DNA of 64,000 nt, from contig OZ255629.1 of NCBI GenBank assembly GCA_965276785.1, positions 4,092,001 to 4,156,000 on the forward strand. Reading direction: 5' to 3'. Below the pieces are notes generated by a model. That model made no database searches, was not told the origin of the DNA, and worked only from the letters and a program-made list of their open reading frames with translations. How positions within the stretch are numbered: position 1 is the stretch's first letter; every line of letters starts with the position of its first letter. The translations under genes were made by a program, and so were the position numbers. Positions 26,436 through 35,281 of the stretch are shown in pieces. The stretch is from LMUY01 sp965276785. GTDB lineage: Bacteria > Pseudomonadota > Alphaproteobacteria > Acetobacterales > Acetobacteraceae.

Positions 26436-26502
26436 CAACGACTCGGGACTCGGCCGACTCGTGTAGGGGATGGGCTAACTCGAAAGCAGGCGCTGGAAGC
26501 GG

Positions 26503-27627
26503 ATGTCACCACTGGGATCCTGGATTGCGTCTTGGCCGGTTGAGTTCTGGGCGGCATCGGCGGGCGTGGCGGCAGTGCTGCTGCTCGCCACGGCGCTCCT
26601 TACGCTGCGGATGCTGGGAACGTTGCACGGCCTGCGCGCGCTGGCCGACCGGTCGGCCGCGGCCGAGCGCGCGATGCAGGAGCGCTTGGAGCAGGCCCGG
26701 CTGGAAGCGCACGATGCCGCCGGCCACCTGGCCCTCCTGCTGGAGCGCGGCTTGCGCGAGATGGCCGAGGCCGGCGCCGCCCGCCTGTCCGCCATCGAGC
26801 ACAGCGTCGGCGCCCAGTTGCACCAAGCGGTGGAGCAGCAGATGGCCACTAGCTTCGGCCGCGTGCTGGACCAGTTCGCCGCCGTGCAGAAGGCGATGGG
26901 CGAGGTGGCGGCGGTCAGCGCCGGCATCGGCGACCTCAAGCGCATCTTCGCCAACGTCAAGACCCGCGGCGGCTGGGGCGAGACCCAGCTCCGCACCCTG
27001 CTGGACGACTTGCTCCCCGCCGGCAGCTACCAGGCCAACGTCGCCATCGGCGACGGCCGCGTGGTGGAGTTTGCGGTGCGCATGCCCGGTGCCGAGCCGC
27101 GCCCCCTGCTGCCGATCGATGCCAAGCTGCCCTTGGCAGATTACGAGCGCCTGCTGCTGGCGGCCGAGGGTGGCGACTTGGAGGGCGAGCGCCTGGCTCG
27201 GCGTGCGTTGGAGCAGGTGTTGCGGACCGAGGGCCGCCGGGTCGCCAGCAAATACATCGCCCCGCCGCTCACCACCGACTTCGCCATTCTCTACCTGCCG
27301 ACCGACGGGCTCTACGCCGAGGCCGCCCGCATCCCCGGCCTGGTGGACGAGTTGGGCCGGGTGCATCGGGTGATGCTGATGGGCCCGGGCCTGCTCCCCG
27401 GCCTGCTGCGCACGGTGCATCTGGGCTACGTCACGTTGTCGCTGGAGCAGAAGGCCGAGCAGATCGGCCGCCTGCTCGGCGCGACCCGGCAGGAGATGGT
27501 GCGCATGGACGAGGTGCTGGAGCGTTTGGCGCGCAACGCCGGCAGCCTATCGCGCACCATCGAGGACGCCCGCGCCCGCACCCGCATCGTCCGCCACAAG
27601 CTCGGGTCTCTGGAACAGCAGGCGTAG
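26503..27627 (+). CDS. rmuC: RmuC-family DNA recombination protein
   Basis: 374 residues. One N-terminal span (AASAGVAAVLLLATALLTLRML), a coiled-coil rich in Ala, Glu and Arg (residues about 40-120), then the RmuC nuclease-like core: NVKTRGGWGETQLRTLLDDLLPAGSYQ, LPIDAKLPLADYERLL, YIAPPLTTDFAILYLPTDGLYAE. RmuC limits inversions and rearrangements at inverted repeats in E. coli. It lies at the left border of the DUF5131-TcmP islet. Confidence 0.93.
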   Translation: MSPLGSWIASWPVEFWAASAGVAAVLLLATALLTLRMLGTLHGLRALADRSAAAERAMQERLEQARLEAHDAAGHLALLLERGLREMAEAGAARLSAIEHSVGAQLHQAVEQQMATSFGRVLDQFAAVQKAMGEVAAVSAGIGDLKRIFANVKTRGGWGETQLRTLLDDLLPAGSYQANVAIGDGRVVEFAVRMPGAEPRPLLPIDAKLPLADYERLLLAAEGGDLEGERLARRALEQVLRTEGRRVASKYIAPPLTTDFAILYLPTDGLYAEAARIPGLVDELGRVHRVMLMGPGLLPGLLRTVHLGYVTLSLEQKAEQIGRLLGATRQEMVRMDEVLERLARNAGSLSRTIEDARARTRIVRHKLGSLEQQA

Positions 27628-27755
27628 GAGGGTGGCGGCCCCATGGGTGCGAACTTGATGCGCCTGGCCCCCCGCTGAGCTGACCACCCTCCGGTACAGG
27701 GTAACGGGGGCTTTGGTCTGCTGTCGACCCATGTCGGCCGCTTAGGTCGATGAGG

Positions 27756-27780
27756 GCTTCTCCCAGTTTTGCGGAGAAGC
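27756..27780. other. Hairpin in the gap before the DUF5131 gene
   Basis: GCTTCTCC and GGAGAAGC, exact inverted repeats of 8 bp around a 9-nt loop that includes TTTT. It lies in the 257-bp gap between rmuC and the DUF5131 gene, which otherwise holds no gene I can support. The sequence becomes visibly less GC-rich here, so this gap probably contains the left boundary of the islet and the promoter of the two-gene operon. Confidence 0.5.
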
Positions 27781-27884
27781 TGGCCGCTAGATGCCAAAAC
27801 GCCGTCGTTCAGCCGGTTGTTGGCCACGCAGTTGCGCGCAATTTCCAGTTATGGCATCGTTCCCCTAATGTTCTGAGAGAGATA

Positions 27885-28625
27885 ATGGCTGACGGCAGCG
27901 CAATCGAGTGGACAGACGCGACATGGAACCCTGTAACGGGTTGCACGAAGATCACACGCGGATGCGATAACTGCTATGCGGCGCGGTTTGCTGAGCGGTT
28001 CCGCGGTGTTCCGGGGCATCCGTTTGAGTCGGGGTTCGACCTAACACTCCGCCCTGAGCGCCTGTCGCAACCGCTTGCCTGGCGCAGACCGCGACTGATC
28101 TTCGTCAATTCAATGAGCGACCTCTTCCACAAGGAGGTACATCGGACGTTCATCGATCGCGTGTTCGAAACGATGGAACAAGCCACCTGGCACGTGTTTC
28201 AGTTACTTACCAAGCGCAGCTCTCGAATGCGGGATTACCTCAGATTGAGATATGGGGCACAGCCGGTGCCAGCTCACATCTGGCTGGGCGTTTCGCTGGA
28301 GGATTATCGGTCCCGCTCGCGCGTGGAGCACTTACAGGAAGCGCCCGCTACGGTTCGTTTCCTATCAATCGAGCCTCTAATTGGGCCAGTCGGCAGCGTG
28401 GACTTGTCCGGTATCCACTGGGTCATTGCAGGAGGGGAAAGCGGCCCTCGCGCACGCCCGATGCAAATTGATTGGGTGCGAGAGGTTCGGGACAACTGCG
28501 CCGCACAAAGGATACCGTTCTTCTTCAAGCAATGGGGTGGTGTCCGGCCCAAATCGGGAGGGCGGTCGCTTGACGGACGCGAATGGAACCAGCTCCCAAC
28601 CGGCGTCGGTGAGCAAGCCGCCTGA
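27885..28625 (+). CDS. DUF5131 (phage Gp37/Gp68-like) three-Cys-motif protein
   Basis: 246 residues from ATG 27885, preceded by GAGAG. The N-terminal SAIEWTDATWNPVTGC and three cysteines C20, C27 and C30 (CX6CX2C, GCDNCYAARFAERF) are the hallmark of the family, recalling a radical-SAM-like cluster site but with its own spacing. Later motifs are FVNSMSDLFHKEV, LLTKRSSRM, WLGVSLED, RFLSIEPLIGPV, WVIAGGESGPRARP and FFFKQWGG. Enzymatic role unproven. It overlaps tcmP (TGATG), its usual partner. Codon use is less GC-rich than the flanks, which points to transfer. Confidence 0.92.
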   Translation: MADGSAIEWTDATWNPVTGCTKITRGCDNCYAARFAERFRGVPGHPFESGFDLTLRPERLSQPLAWRRPRLIFVNSMSDLFHKEVHRTFIDRVFETMEQATWHVFQLLTKRSSRMRDYLRLRYGAQPVPAHIWLGVSLEDYRSRSRVEHLQEAPATVRFLSIEPLIGPVGSVDLSGIHWVIAGGESGPRARPMQIDWVREVRDNCAAQRIPFFFKQWGGVRPKSGGRSLDGREWNQLPTGVGEQAA

Positions 28626-29794
28626 TGCGTCCCGCGCTGGAGAACTATGAAGGGCGCGAGCAGGGATACGTTAAGCATCATTTCCTAGCCGGTTACATGG
28701 GGTGCCTCGTGATGAAGATCGCGAGTTCTTACAAACATGTTGTCTACACAGACGGCTTCTCCGGCCCTTGGCAGAGCCGAGACGAACGTTTCGAGGACAC
28801 CTCGTTCGGCATAGCGCTAAAGGCACTTCGGGACGCCAAGGTGCAGTGGAAGAAGACACGAGGAGCTGACGTAACTATGACAGCGCTTCTGGTCGAGAGG
28901 GAAGTCGGCGCCTTTCAACGTCTTGCGGAGGTCGCGTCCCGCTACCCGGACATCAATATTCATACGTTCAATGGCGATTTTGTCGAGCTCGTTCCGACAC
29001 TGACTGCAGCCATTCCGCCTGATGCTTTCTCATTCGTTCTCATGGACCCGAAGGGCTGGAAGATCGATATGGCGCGGGTGGCTCCGCTGATCCGCCGCCC
29101 AAATTCAGAGTTGTTGCTAAATTTCATGTTCGATTTCATCAATCGATCGGCTTCTATGCCGCAGCCCTATGTCCAGGCCGCTTTAGAAGCGCTCCTGCCT
29201 GGGGCCGGGGTGCAACAGCGTATTGCGGATATCGTTTCATCAAAGACACCGGCGGGCGTCCAGCGTGAAGAAATCCTTATATCTTGCATTACAGAAGTCA
29301 TCAGGCGTTTGGGTAACTATCGCTTCGTGATGGAGACGCCGGTCCTTTATCCGACGCGTGATCGGACCTTCTACTCCCTGATCTATGCCACCCGAAACAA
29401 GGTCGGCGTCGAGGTGTTCCGGGATGCTCAAAAGGCGACACTGCTTGAACAGGACGCAATGCGGATTGATCTCAAGGATACGAAACGCGCTGAAGAGACC
29501 GGTATGTCTGACCTATTCGCAGGGCAGGCTACAAGGCGCGAATTTGCAACGAAATGGCTTGCCAAACAAGAGATGGGCGCGCGCGTCGCCCTGCTTGATG
29601 CAGTGCCAATCGCGCCTCAGTCAGTTCTCTACGGCGACGTATGGCCCATCGTGCTGGCCAAATGGGGCGTGCGGCGGAGTCGCCTTGGTCGAATTGCAGT
29701 CGAGCTGAAAGCTGATGGACTGCTCTCGTTTCTCAATTGGGCACCGAGGAAGAAGGTGCCAGACGACAGCTATCGCGTCCAGCGCCCGGGTTAG
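28625..29794 (+). CDS. tcmP: Three-Cys-motif partner protein TcmP
   Basis: 389 residues, start overlapping the DUF5131 stop. The N-terminal half looks like a nucleotide or SAM-binding Rossmann fold: KHHFLAGYM, VVYTDGFSGPWQS (TDGFSGP in the place of a glycine motif I), TALLVEREVGAF, FSFVLMDPKGWKI (an acidic DPKG loop), and LLLNFMFDFINR. The C-terminal part (VWPIVLAKWGVRRSRLGRIAVELKADGLLSF) reads as a winged helix. TcmP proteins occur with DUF5131 proteins in scattered bacteria and phages; a modification activity is a guess. Low-GC codon use like its partner. Confidence 0.9.
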   Translation: MRPALENYEGREQGYVKHHFLAGYMGCLVMKIASSYKHVVYTDGFSGPWQSRDERFEDTSFGIALKALRDAKVQWKKTRGADVTMTALLVEREVGAFQRLAEVASRYPDINIHTFNGDFVELVPTLTAAIPPDAFSFVLMDPKGWKIDMARVAPLIRRPNSELLLNFMFDFINRSASMPQPYVQAALEALLPGAGVQQRIADIVSSKTPAGVQREEILISCITEVIRRLGNYRFVMETPVLYPTRDRTFYSLIYATRNKVGVEVFRDAQKATLLEQDAMRIDLKDTKRAEETGMSDLFAGQATRREFATKWLAKQEMGARVALLDAVPIAPQSVLYGDVWPIVLAKWGVRRSRLGRIAVELKADGLLSFLNWAPRKKVPDDSYRVQRPG

Positions 29795-29915
29795 AAGTGC
29801 AGCCAGCCTCTCGGGGCTGGAAGCGTTCTCTAGTCGAAGAACAAAGCAGCGCTGGGCACGGTCGGACGATTCCGTCACGACCTGGGAATGTCAGCTATCT
29901 CGGTGTCCCGCCCTG

Positions 29916-29932
29916 AAGCGGACAGTCCGCTT
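29916..29932. repeat. Palindrome AAGCGGAC-A-GTCCGCTT downstream of tcmP
   Basis: Exact 8-bp arms around one base, in the 593-bp stretch 29795-30387 that separates tcmP from the next gene. The element with its CCACCAATGGC flank resembles short dispersed repeats of alphaproteobacterial intergenic regions. Apart from this and the IS4-type remnant at 30137-30295, I see no gene in the gap; open frames there are artefacts. Confidence 0.45.
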
Positions 29933-30136
29933 TCCACCAATGGCTGACACGCGAGCTAAAAATACAAAGGCCCGGCGCGAGTGGCGCGCGCGATTGTGCC
30001 AGCACCCCTCGACGCCGCGGCGGATCGCAGATGTATCGTCTGATGAAGCTGCCGGCCTGCTACAGCCCAGCGACGGCAAAGGGGCTCAAGACGGCACCGA
30101 GAAGCGCAAACCGCAAGCCGCATCTTTAACCCTCGA

Positions 30137-30295
30137 CCTCAGGACGCTCGGCAGGCTTGGCGGCCCGGCGTAGAAGCGATCGCCGATCACCATCTCGCCC
30201 CGTGCAAACGAGACCCGGCTGAGGCCTTCGCCTCCTTCCGCTCCGGCCAGCTGCAGATCGGTGAAACGAGACTCACAACCATCCGCTTCGCTTCC
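30137..30295 (-). pseudogene. IS4-type transposase fragment
   Basis: On the minus strand a short frame gives FTDLQLAGAEGGEGLSRV followed by SFARGEMVIGDRFYAGPPSL. This resembles the catalytic-core part of IS4-family transposases, where the motif around the second Asp reads like ARGEIVLADRGYARP. The fragment lacks both flanking parts of a transposase and no terminal repeats are visible. It marks past transposition at the right side of the DUF5131-TcmP islet. Recognition is by motif only. Confidence 0.5.
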
Positions 30296-30387
30296 CGCCT
30301 CAAGTCCGCGCCCCACGGCCGCCATCACCCCCCTTCTCACTCACGCCAACCTTGAAACTCCCCCCCGCGGACTGCTTCAAACCCACC

Positions 30388-30990
30388 ATGCCGGAGCCCA
30401 CGCCACTCCCTCTCCTCGACGACGAGCGCACCCAGACCCGCAAGCGCCACTGCGCCATCCTGGAGCAGCTCATCGCCCACGGCATGGCCCTCGCCGCCGA
30501 CATCTGCGCCCCGCCCGAGCAGCCGCGCACCGATGCCGCCAAAGTCGCCCTGGCCGACGCCCACGACCGCGTCACCCGCTCCATCCGCCGCTCCATGCTG
30601 CTGATCGACAAGCTCGCCGAGCCCGCCCCGCTCGCCGCCTCCCGCACCGCCATCCGCAAACGCATCATCCGCGAGGTGCAGGACGCTATCCACACCAAGG
30701 CCGACAGCGACTCCGCCGAAGGCCTCCGCCTCGAACTCATCGAGCGCCTCGAACTCGCCGAGTTGGAGGACGAACTCGCCACCCGCTCGCCCGAGGCCAT
30801 CATCCAGGACCTCTGCCGCGACCTCACCCTCATCCCCATCCCCAACGTCAAACCCGGATCGCAGCGTTTCCATCGCCGCACCCCGCCCGACATCCTCAAG
30901 CTCTGCGCCTTGGCCGCCGCCCCCGCCGCGCCGCCCGGCACGCTCGGCCCCACCACCCAGGCCCGCTTCGCCGGCAAGTTCGACCCGTAA
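30388..30990 (+). CDS. Uncharacterised helical protein, paralogue of the 62732-63364 gene
   Basis: 200 residues from ATG 30388; a TTG at 30352 would add twelve residues, and neither has a clear ribosome site. All-helical, rich in Ala, Arg, Glu and Leu, with no membrane span. RVTRSIRRSMLLIDKL and SPEAIIQDLCRDLTLIP correspond to LTRSMRRLIALHQRV and VEEVVRRICRDLGLV in the protein at 62732-63364, so the two form a family. The C-terminal 40 residues are Pro/Ala-rich. I do not recognise a function. It stands just upstream of the pnt operon on the same strand, 136 bp away. Confidence 0.7.
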   Translation: MPEPTPLPLLDDERTQTRKRHCAILEQLIAHGMALAADICAPPEQPRTDAAKVALADAHDRVTRSIRRSMLLIDKLAEPAPLAASRTAIRKRIIREVQDAIHTKADSDSAEGLRLELIERLELAELEDELATRSPEAIIQDLCRDLTLIPIPNVKPGSQRFHRRTPPDILKLCALAAAPAAPPGTLGPTTQARFAGKFDP

Positions 30991-31126
30991 CCATACCCCA
31001 AGTTTCCCGTCCGCAAGCCAGCCGCGGCTGGCTCGAACTCATTACGACCGCTCTTGCGCGCTGCCGCAGCCTCCCGCATGGTCCGCCGCCGGGGGAATTC
31101 GCCCAGACGTCAGCAAGGAAGATCGG

Positions 31127-32281
31127 ATGCGCCTCGCGGTGCTGAAGGAGACCGCCGCCGCGGAAACCCGCGCGGCCGCCACGCCGGAAACAGTCAAGAA
31201 ACTCATCGCCCTCGGCACCAGCGTCGCCGTTCAGGCCGGCACCGGGGCGGCCGCGTCCATCCCCGACGCGGAGTTCGCCGCCGCGGGAGCCGAAATCGCG
31301 CCGGATGCCGCCGCCGCACTCGCGGGCGCCGGCATCGTGTTCAGCGTGCAGATGCCGGAGACCGCCATCCGCGGCCAAATCCCGCGCGGCGCCCTGCTCG
31401 TCTGCGTCACCAACACCGCGTCCGACCCGGCGCTCGCGCCCTCGCTCGCCGAAGCCGGGATCGACGTCGCCGCTATGGAACTGCTGCCGCGCATCACCCG
31501 CGCCCAAGCCATGGACGTGCTGTCCTCCCAGGCCAACCTCGCCGGCTACCGCGCCGTGGTCGAAGCCGCCACCGCGTTCGACCGCGGCTTTGCCATGATG
31601 ATGACCGCCGCCGGCACCGTGCCGCCCGCCCGCGTGTTCGTGGTGGGCGCGGGCGTGGCCGGGCTGCAGGCGATCGCAACCGCCCGCAGGCTCGGCGCCA
31701 TCGTGTCCGCCACCGACGTGCGCCCCGCCGCCAAGGAAGAAATCCGCTCCCTCGGCGCCACCTTCGTCGGCGTGGAGGACGAGGAGAGCGCCGCCCAAAC
31801 CGGCGCCTACGCCCGCACCATGAGCGACGCCTTCCGCACCAAGCAGGCCGAACTGATGACCACCACCGTGGCCAAGAACGACATCGTCATCTGCACCGCC
31901 CTGGTCGCCGGCGGCCGCGCCCCGGTCATCGTCAGCGCCGAGATGGTGGCCGGCATGAAGCCCGGCAGCATCGTGGTGGACATTGCGGCCGATGCCGGCG
32001 GCAATTGCGGTGCCACCGTGCCCGGCGAGCTCATCCACACCGAGAACGGCGTGAAAGTGCTGGGCTGGCGCAACTGGCCCGGCCGCATCCCCGCCGCCGC
32101 CACCAGCCTCTACGCCCGCAACCTGCTGACCTTCCTCACCACCTTCTGGGACAAAGACGCCAGCGCCCCCAAGCTCCCGGACGACGACGCCATCGTGCAG
32201 GGCACCATGCTCACCCGCGGCGGCGCCGTGGTGCACGAACGCTACAAAGCCGCCTCAACGCCAGCCGGAGCCGCCGTATGA
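31127..32281 (+). CDS. pntA: NAD(P) transhydrogenase subunit alpha part 1
   Basis: 384 residues, the soluble NAD(H)-binding domain I of the proton-pumping transhydrogenase, which reduces NADP+ with NADH using the proton gradient. AGGAAG lies before the ATG. Motifs are LAVLKET, SQANLAGYRAVVEAA, VFVVGAGVAGLQAIATARRLGAIVSATDVRP (Rossmann), and GSIVVDIAADAGGNC. It ends before any membrane spans; these are in the separate next gene, the three-subunit arrangement typical of Rhodospirillum-type alphaproteobacteria. Stop and next start overlap by 4 nt. Confidence 0.96.
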   Translation: MRLAVLKETAAAETRAAATPETVKKLIALGTSVAVQAGTGAAASIPDAEFAAAGAEIAPDAAAALAGAGIVFSVQMPETAIRGQIPRGALLVCVTNTASDPALAPSLAEAGIDVAAMELLPRITRAQAMDVLSSQANLAGYRAVVEAATAFDRGFAMMMTAAGTVPPARVFVVGAGVAGLQAIATARRLGAIVSATDVRPAAKEEIRSLGATFVGVEDEESAAQTGAYARTMSDAFRTKQAELMTTTVAKNDIVICTALVAGGRAPVIVSAEMVAGMKPGSIVVDIAADAGGNCGATVPGELIHTENGVKVLGWRNWPGRIPAAATSLYARNLLTFLTTFWDKDASAPKLPDDDAIVQGTMLTRGGAVVHERYKAASTPAGAAV

Positions 32282-32694
32282 ACCCCAGCACGCTGGCCGA
32301 CCAGGCCGCCACCATCTCGCAGCAGGCGGCGATCCTAGCCATCCAATTGCGCGACATGGCCGGCCAGGCCGTCGCTGCCACGGCTCCCGCGGCGGCCGCC
32401 GTGGAGCCGTTCATCTATCTTCTGGCCATTTTCCTGATGGCCTGCTTCGTCGGCTACTACGTGGTCTGGAACGTCACCCCGGCGCTGCACTCGCCCTTAA
32501 TGGGCGTCACCAACGCGATCTCCTCGGTGATCATCGTGGGCGCCATGCTCGCCACCGGGCTCGGCGACACGGTGGCGGCCAAGCTGTTCGGCTTCCTGGC
32601 CGTGACCCTGGCCAGCGTGAATATCTTCGGCGGCTTCACCGTGGTGCAGCGCATGCTGGCCATGTTCAAGCCGCGCACACCGGCCAAGAAGTAG
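32278..32694 (+). CDS. pntA2: NAD(P) transhydrogenase subunit alpha part 2 (membrane)
   Basis: 138 residues from ATG 32278 overlapping the pntA stop (ATGA). After a helical N-terminal 40 residues come spans VEPFIYLLAIFLMACFVGYYVVWN, ISSVIIVGAMLATG and AKLFGFLAVTLASVNIFGGFTVVQRML. WNVTPALHSPLMGVTNAISS is the family signature. With PntB it forms the proton channel of the transhydrogenase. It is an intact separate subunit. pntB begins 9 nt downstream. Confidence 0.95.
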   Translation: MNPSTLADQAATISQQAAILAIQLRDMAGQAVAATAPAAAAVEPFIYLLAIFLMACFVGYYVVWNVTPALHSPLMGVTNAISSVIIVGAMLATGLGDTVAAKLFGFLAVTLASVNIFGGFTVVQRMLAMFKPRTPAKK

Positions 32695-32703
32695 GCCTCC
32701 CGC

Positions 32704-34107
32704 ATGTCCCCCAGCTTGACCGCGCTCGCCTACCTGGTCGCCGCCGTCCTGTTCATCCTCGCCCTGCGCGGCCTCTCCAACCCCACCACCTCCCGTCAAG
32801 GCAACCTGTTCGGCATCGTCGGCATGGCCATCGCCATCGTCGCCACCTTGCTGCGCGGCGGGATGGGCGGGGGCGGCTATCTTCTGATCTTCCTCGGCAT
32901 CCTCATCGGCGGCGGCATCGGCGTCACCGTTTCGCGGCGCATCCAAATGACGGCGCTGCCGCAATTGGTCGCCGCCTTCCATTCGCTGGTGGGCTTGGCC
33001 GCGGTGTTCGTCGCCGCCGCGGCGCTCAACGCCCCGGCCGCGTTCGGCATCGGCACGCCGGGCCACATCTATGGCGAGAGCCTGATCGAAATGTCGATCG
33101 GGCTGGCGATCGGCGCGATCACCTTCACCGGGTCGTTGATCGCGTTCGCCAAGCTGCAGGCGCTGATGAAGGGCGCGCCGATCACCTTCAAATACCAGCA
33201 CCCGCTGAACGCGGCGCTTGGCGCCTTGCTCCTGCTGCTGATTATCCTGTTCTGCTTCACCGCCAGCCAGGTGGTGTTCTGGCTGATCGCCTTGGTGGCC
33301 CTGGGACTGGGCTTCCTGCTGATCATCCCGATTGGCGGAGCGGACATGCCGGTGGTGGTGTCCATGCTCAACAGCTACTCCGGTTGGGCGGCCTGCGGCA
33401 TCGGCTTCACCATCCAGAACCTCGCCTTGATCATCACCGGGGCGCTGGTGGGCGCCTCGGGCGCGATCCTGTCGTACATCATGTGCAAGGGCATGAACCG
33501 GTCGATTATCAACGTGCTGCTGGGCGGGTTTGGCGCCGAGGCGGGTGGCCCGGCGGCAACCGGCGGAGGCGAGGCCAGGCCGGTCAAGGCCGGCAACGCC
33601 GATGACGCGGCGTTCATCATGAAGAACGCCTCCAAGGTCATCATCGTGCCCGGCTACGGCATGGCGGTGGCCCAGGCGCAACACGCCCTGCGCGAAATGG
33701 CCGATCTGCTGAAGGCAGAGGGCGTGACGGTGAAATACGCCATCCATCCCGTCGCCGGCCGCATGCCGGGGCACATGAACGTCCTGCTGGCCGAAGCGAG
33801 TGTGCCCTACGACGATGTGTTCGAACTGGAGGAGATCAACAACGACTTCAGCACCGCCGACGTTGCCTACGTGATCGGCGCCAACGACGTGACCAACCCG
33901 GCCGCCAAGACCGACAAGACCTCCGCCATCTATGGCATGCCCATCCTGGACGTGGAAAAGGCCAATACAGTCTTGTTCATCAAGCGCTCTATGGCCTCTG
34001 GCTACGCCGGAGTGGAGAACGAGCTGTTCTTCCGCCCCAACACCATGATGCTGTTCGCCGACGCCAAGAAGATGACCGAGGAGATCGTGCAAGCATTGGG
34101 TCATTAA
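32704..34107 (+). CDS. pntB: NAD(P) transhydrogenase subunit beta
   Basis: 467 residues. Membrane domain with about nine spans (ALAYLVAAVLFILALRGLSNP, RIQMTALPQLVAAFHSLVGLAAVFVA, IGGADMPVVVSMLNSYSGWAACGIGF). The cytoplasmic NADP(H) domain follows: VIIVPGYGMAVAQAQHALREM, YAIHPVAGRMPGHMNVLLAEA, DVAYVIGANDVTNPAA, FIKRSMASGYAGVENELF. All signature segments are intact. The stop overlaps the stop of the convergent glycosyltransferase gene by 4 nt. Confidence 0.97.
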   Translation: MSPSLTALAYLVAAVLFILALRGLSNPTTSRQGNLFGIVGMAIAIVATLLRGGMGGGGYLLIFLGILIGGGIGVTVSRRIQMTALPQLVAAFHSLVGLAAVFVAAAALNAPAAFGIGTPGHIYGESLIEMSIGLAIGAITFTGSLIAFAKLQALMKGAPITFKYQHPLNAALGALLLLLIILFCFTASQVVFWLIALVALGLGFLLIIPIGGADMPVVVSMLNSYSGWAACGIGFTIQNLALIITGALVGASGAILSYIMCKGMNRSIINVLLGGFGAEAGGPAATGGGEARPVKAGNADDAAFIMKNASKVIIVPGYGMAVAQAQHALREMADLLKAEGVTVKYAIHPVAGRMPGHMNVLLAEASVPYDDVFELEEINNDFSTADVAYVIGANDVTNPAAKTDKTSAIYGMPILDVEKANTVLFIKRSMASGYAGVENELFFRPNTMMLFADAKKMTEEIVQALGH

Positions 34108-35189
34108 ACATGAGCGCGGGCAAATCTTCCTTCTTCGTGCAACCGAACATAGAGCGCGGCGATATGGCCGGCCGTTTCGCTGTAGCTGACGCTTCGCAGG
34201 TAGCCACGCAGCCGCTGCCGGTCCGCCTCGACGATCTCTCGGGCGGCGACGTGCTGCACAATGTCTGCGAGCCCTCCTGGGGCGCCCGCAACGCCGGAAG
34301 AATACACCCAGGGCGGCCCGACTGCCTGCGCCAACTCTTGGAAGATGGGCAAGTCAGACCCGATCAGTCGAGCTTCGTTGCTCAGCACAAGCATCGCTAG
34401 GCCGGAATTGGACCCCCTGTCATAGGGGAGGATCACAGCATCCACGATCTGAATGAGACGGTCGAACTCTTCATCGCTCAGCCGCTGATCCAGCCGCGTG
34501 ACGGTGCCGGCTGGCCGCGCCTCCAGCACGGCTTGCACGGCGGCTTCGTAGCCGCGCTCCACGAGCCCCGCGACCAGGAGGTGGACCGGCCGACCCCCGT
34601 CGATTTGGCTGGGCAGCGCGCCAAGCGCCTGAATGTTCTTGTAGGGCTTGATGCTGCCGAGGAAGCCTACCACGAAGGCGCCATTCTCGCCAAGCAGCGC
34701 ATGCCGTTGAACCAGGCGCTCGGATGCTGGCAGCAGCGAGGTTTCGTAGGGTCCGTGCGGCGCCAACACCCATTGTTTGCCGGCATCGCGAGGAAACCGC
34801 CGCTCGAAGCTCGCTCGCGACGAGCGGCTGAGGAAAATAAAGGCGTTGCTCAGTTGGTGAGTCAGGCGCAGGAACGGCCAAAGCAGAAAGTCGTGGCGCG
34901 GCCGTAGTGGAACCACGTCATGCACCGTGTAGACGATTTTGCGGCCAAGCAACCGGGCAATTAGGAAGTAGCAGCCCAGAAGCAACGAGAAAAGCGCGGC
35001 TCGTGGTGCGCTATTTTCTGTAATGTAGTGGGTCGGAAAGTTCAACCCAAGTGTGTCGTAAGCGAAGCAAGCGAGGTTTCGAGCTGTCGGTTGCACTATT
35101 TCGACGCCATGCTCCTCCAACGCTGCTGCCATCAGCTCGAAGTAGGTGTTCTCGTGGCTTCGGCCCGGGATTGACAGCACGCGAGTCAT
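34104..35189 (-). CDS. GT-B type glycosyltransferase
   Basis: 361 residues from ATG 35189 with AGGA upstream. The fold looks like GT-B: N-terminal half with KIVYTVHDVVPLRPRHDFL and NAFIFLSRSSRASFERRFP; C-terminal half with VVGFLGSIKPYKNIQALGALP, RLDQRLSDEEFDRLIQIVDAVILPYDRGSNSG and the late E-A-R-L-I-G-S-D-L-P. Sugar specificity cannot be told. It is probably part of a surface-polysaccharide cluster with the GT2 and flippase genes. Codon use is less GC-rich than the pnt operon. Confidence 0.85.
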   Translation of the reverse strand: MTRVLSIPGRSHENTYFELMAAALEEHGVEIVQPTARNLACFAYDTLGLNFPTHYITENSAPRAALFSLLLGCYFLIARLLGRKIVYTVHDVVPLRPRHDFLLWPFLRLTHQLSNAFIFLSRSSRASFERRFPRDAGKQWVLAPHGPYETSLLPASERLVQRHALLGENGAFVVGFLGSIKPYKNIQALGALPSQIDGGRPVHLLVAGLVERGYEAAVQAVLEARPAGTVTRLDQRLSDEEFDRLIQIVDAVILPYDRGSNSGLAMLVLSNEARLIGSDLPIFQELAQAVGPPWVYSSGVAGAPGGLADIVQHVAAREIVEADRQRLRGYLRSVSYSETAGHIAALYVRLHEEGRFARAHV

Positions 35190-35281
35190 GGTTTGTCCTA
35201 GAGACGGGACGATGCAGACGGCCATCGAACCCAACTACGATCAATGTTTTTGGGACTTGAAGTTTTGGGGGGGAAACCGCG

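Noticed and set aside
27628..27755. Possible insertion-sequence end before the DUF5131 gene
   Set aside because: The stretch looks unlike its flanks, but I find no terminal repeat or transposase motif to support a call.
30086..30340. 84-codon minus-strand gene
   Set aside because: Only its middle has transposase-like motifs; ends are noise, so it is given as a fragment instead.
30896..34104. Minus-strand open frames of 446 and 535 codons
   Set aside because: Antisense to the pnt genes, with His/Gly/Gln-rich composition typical of reversed GC-rich genes.
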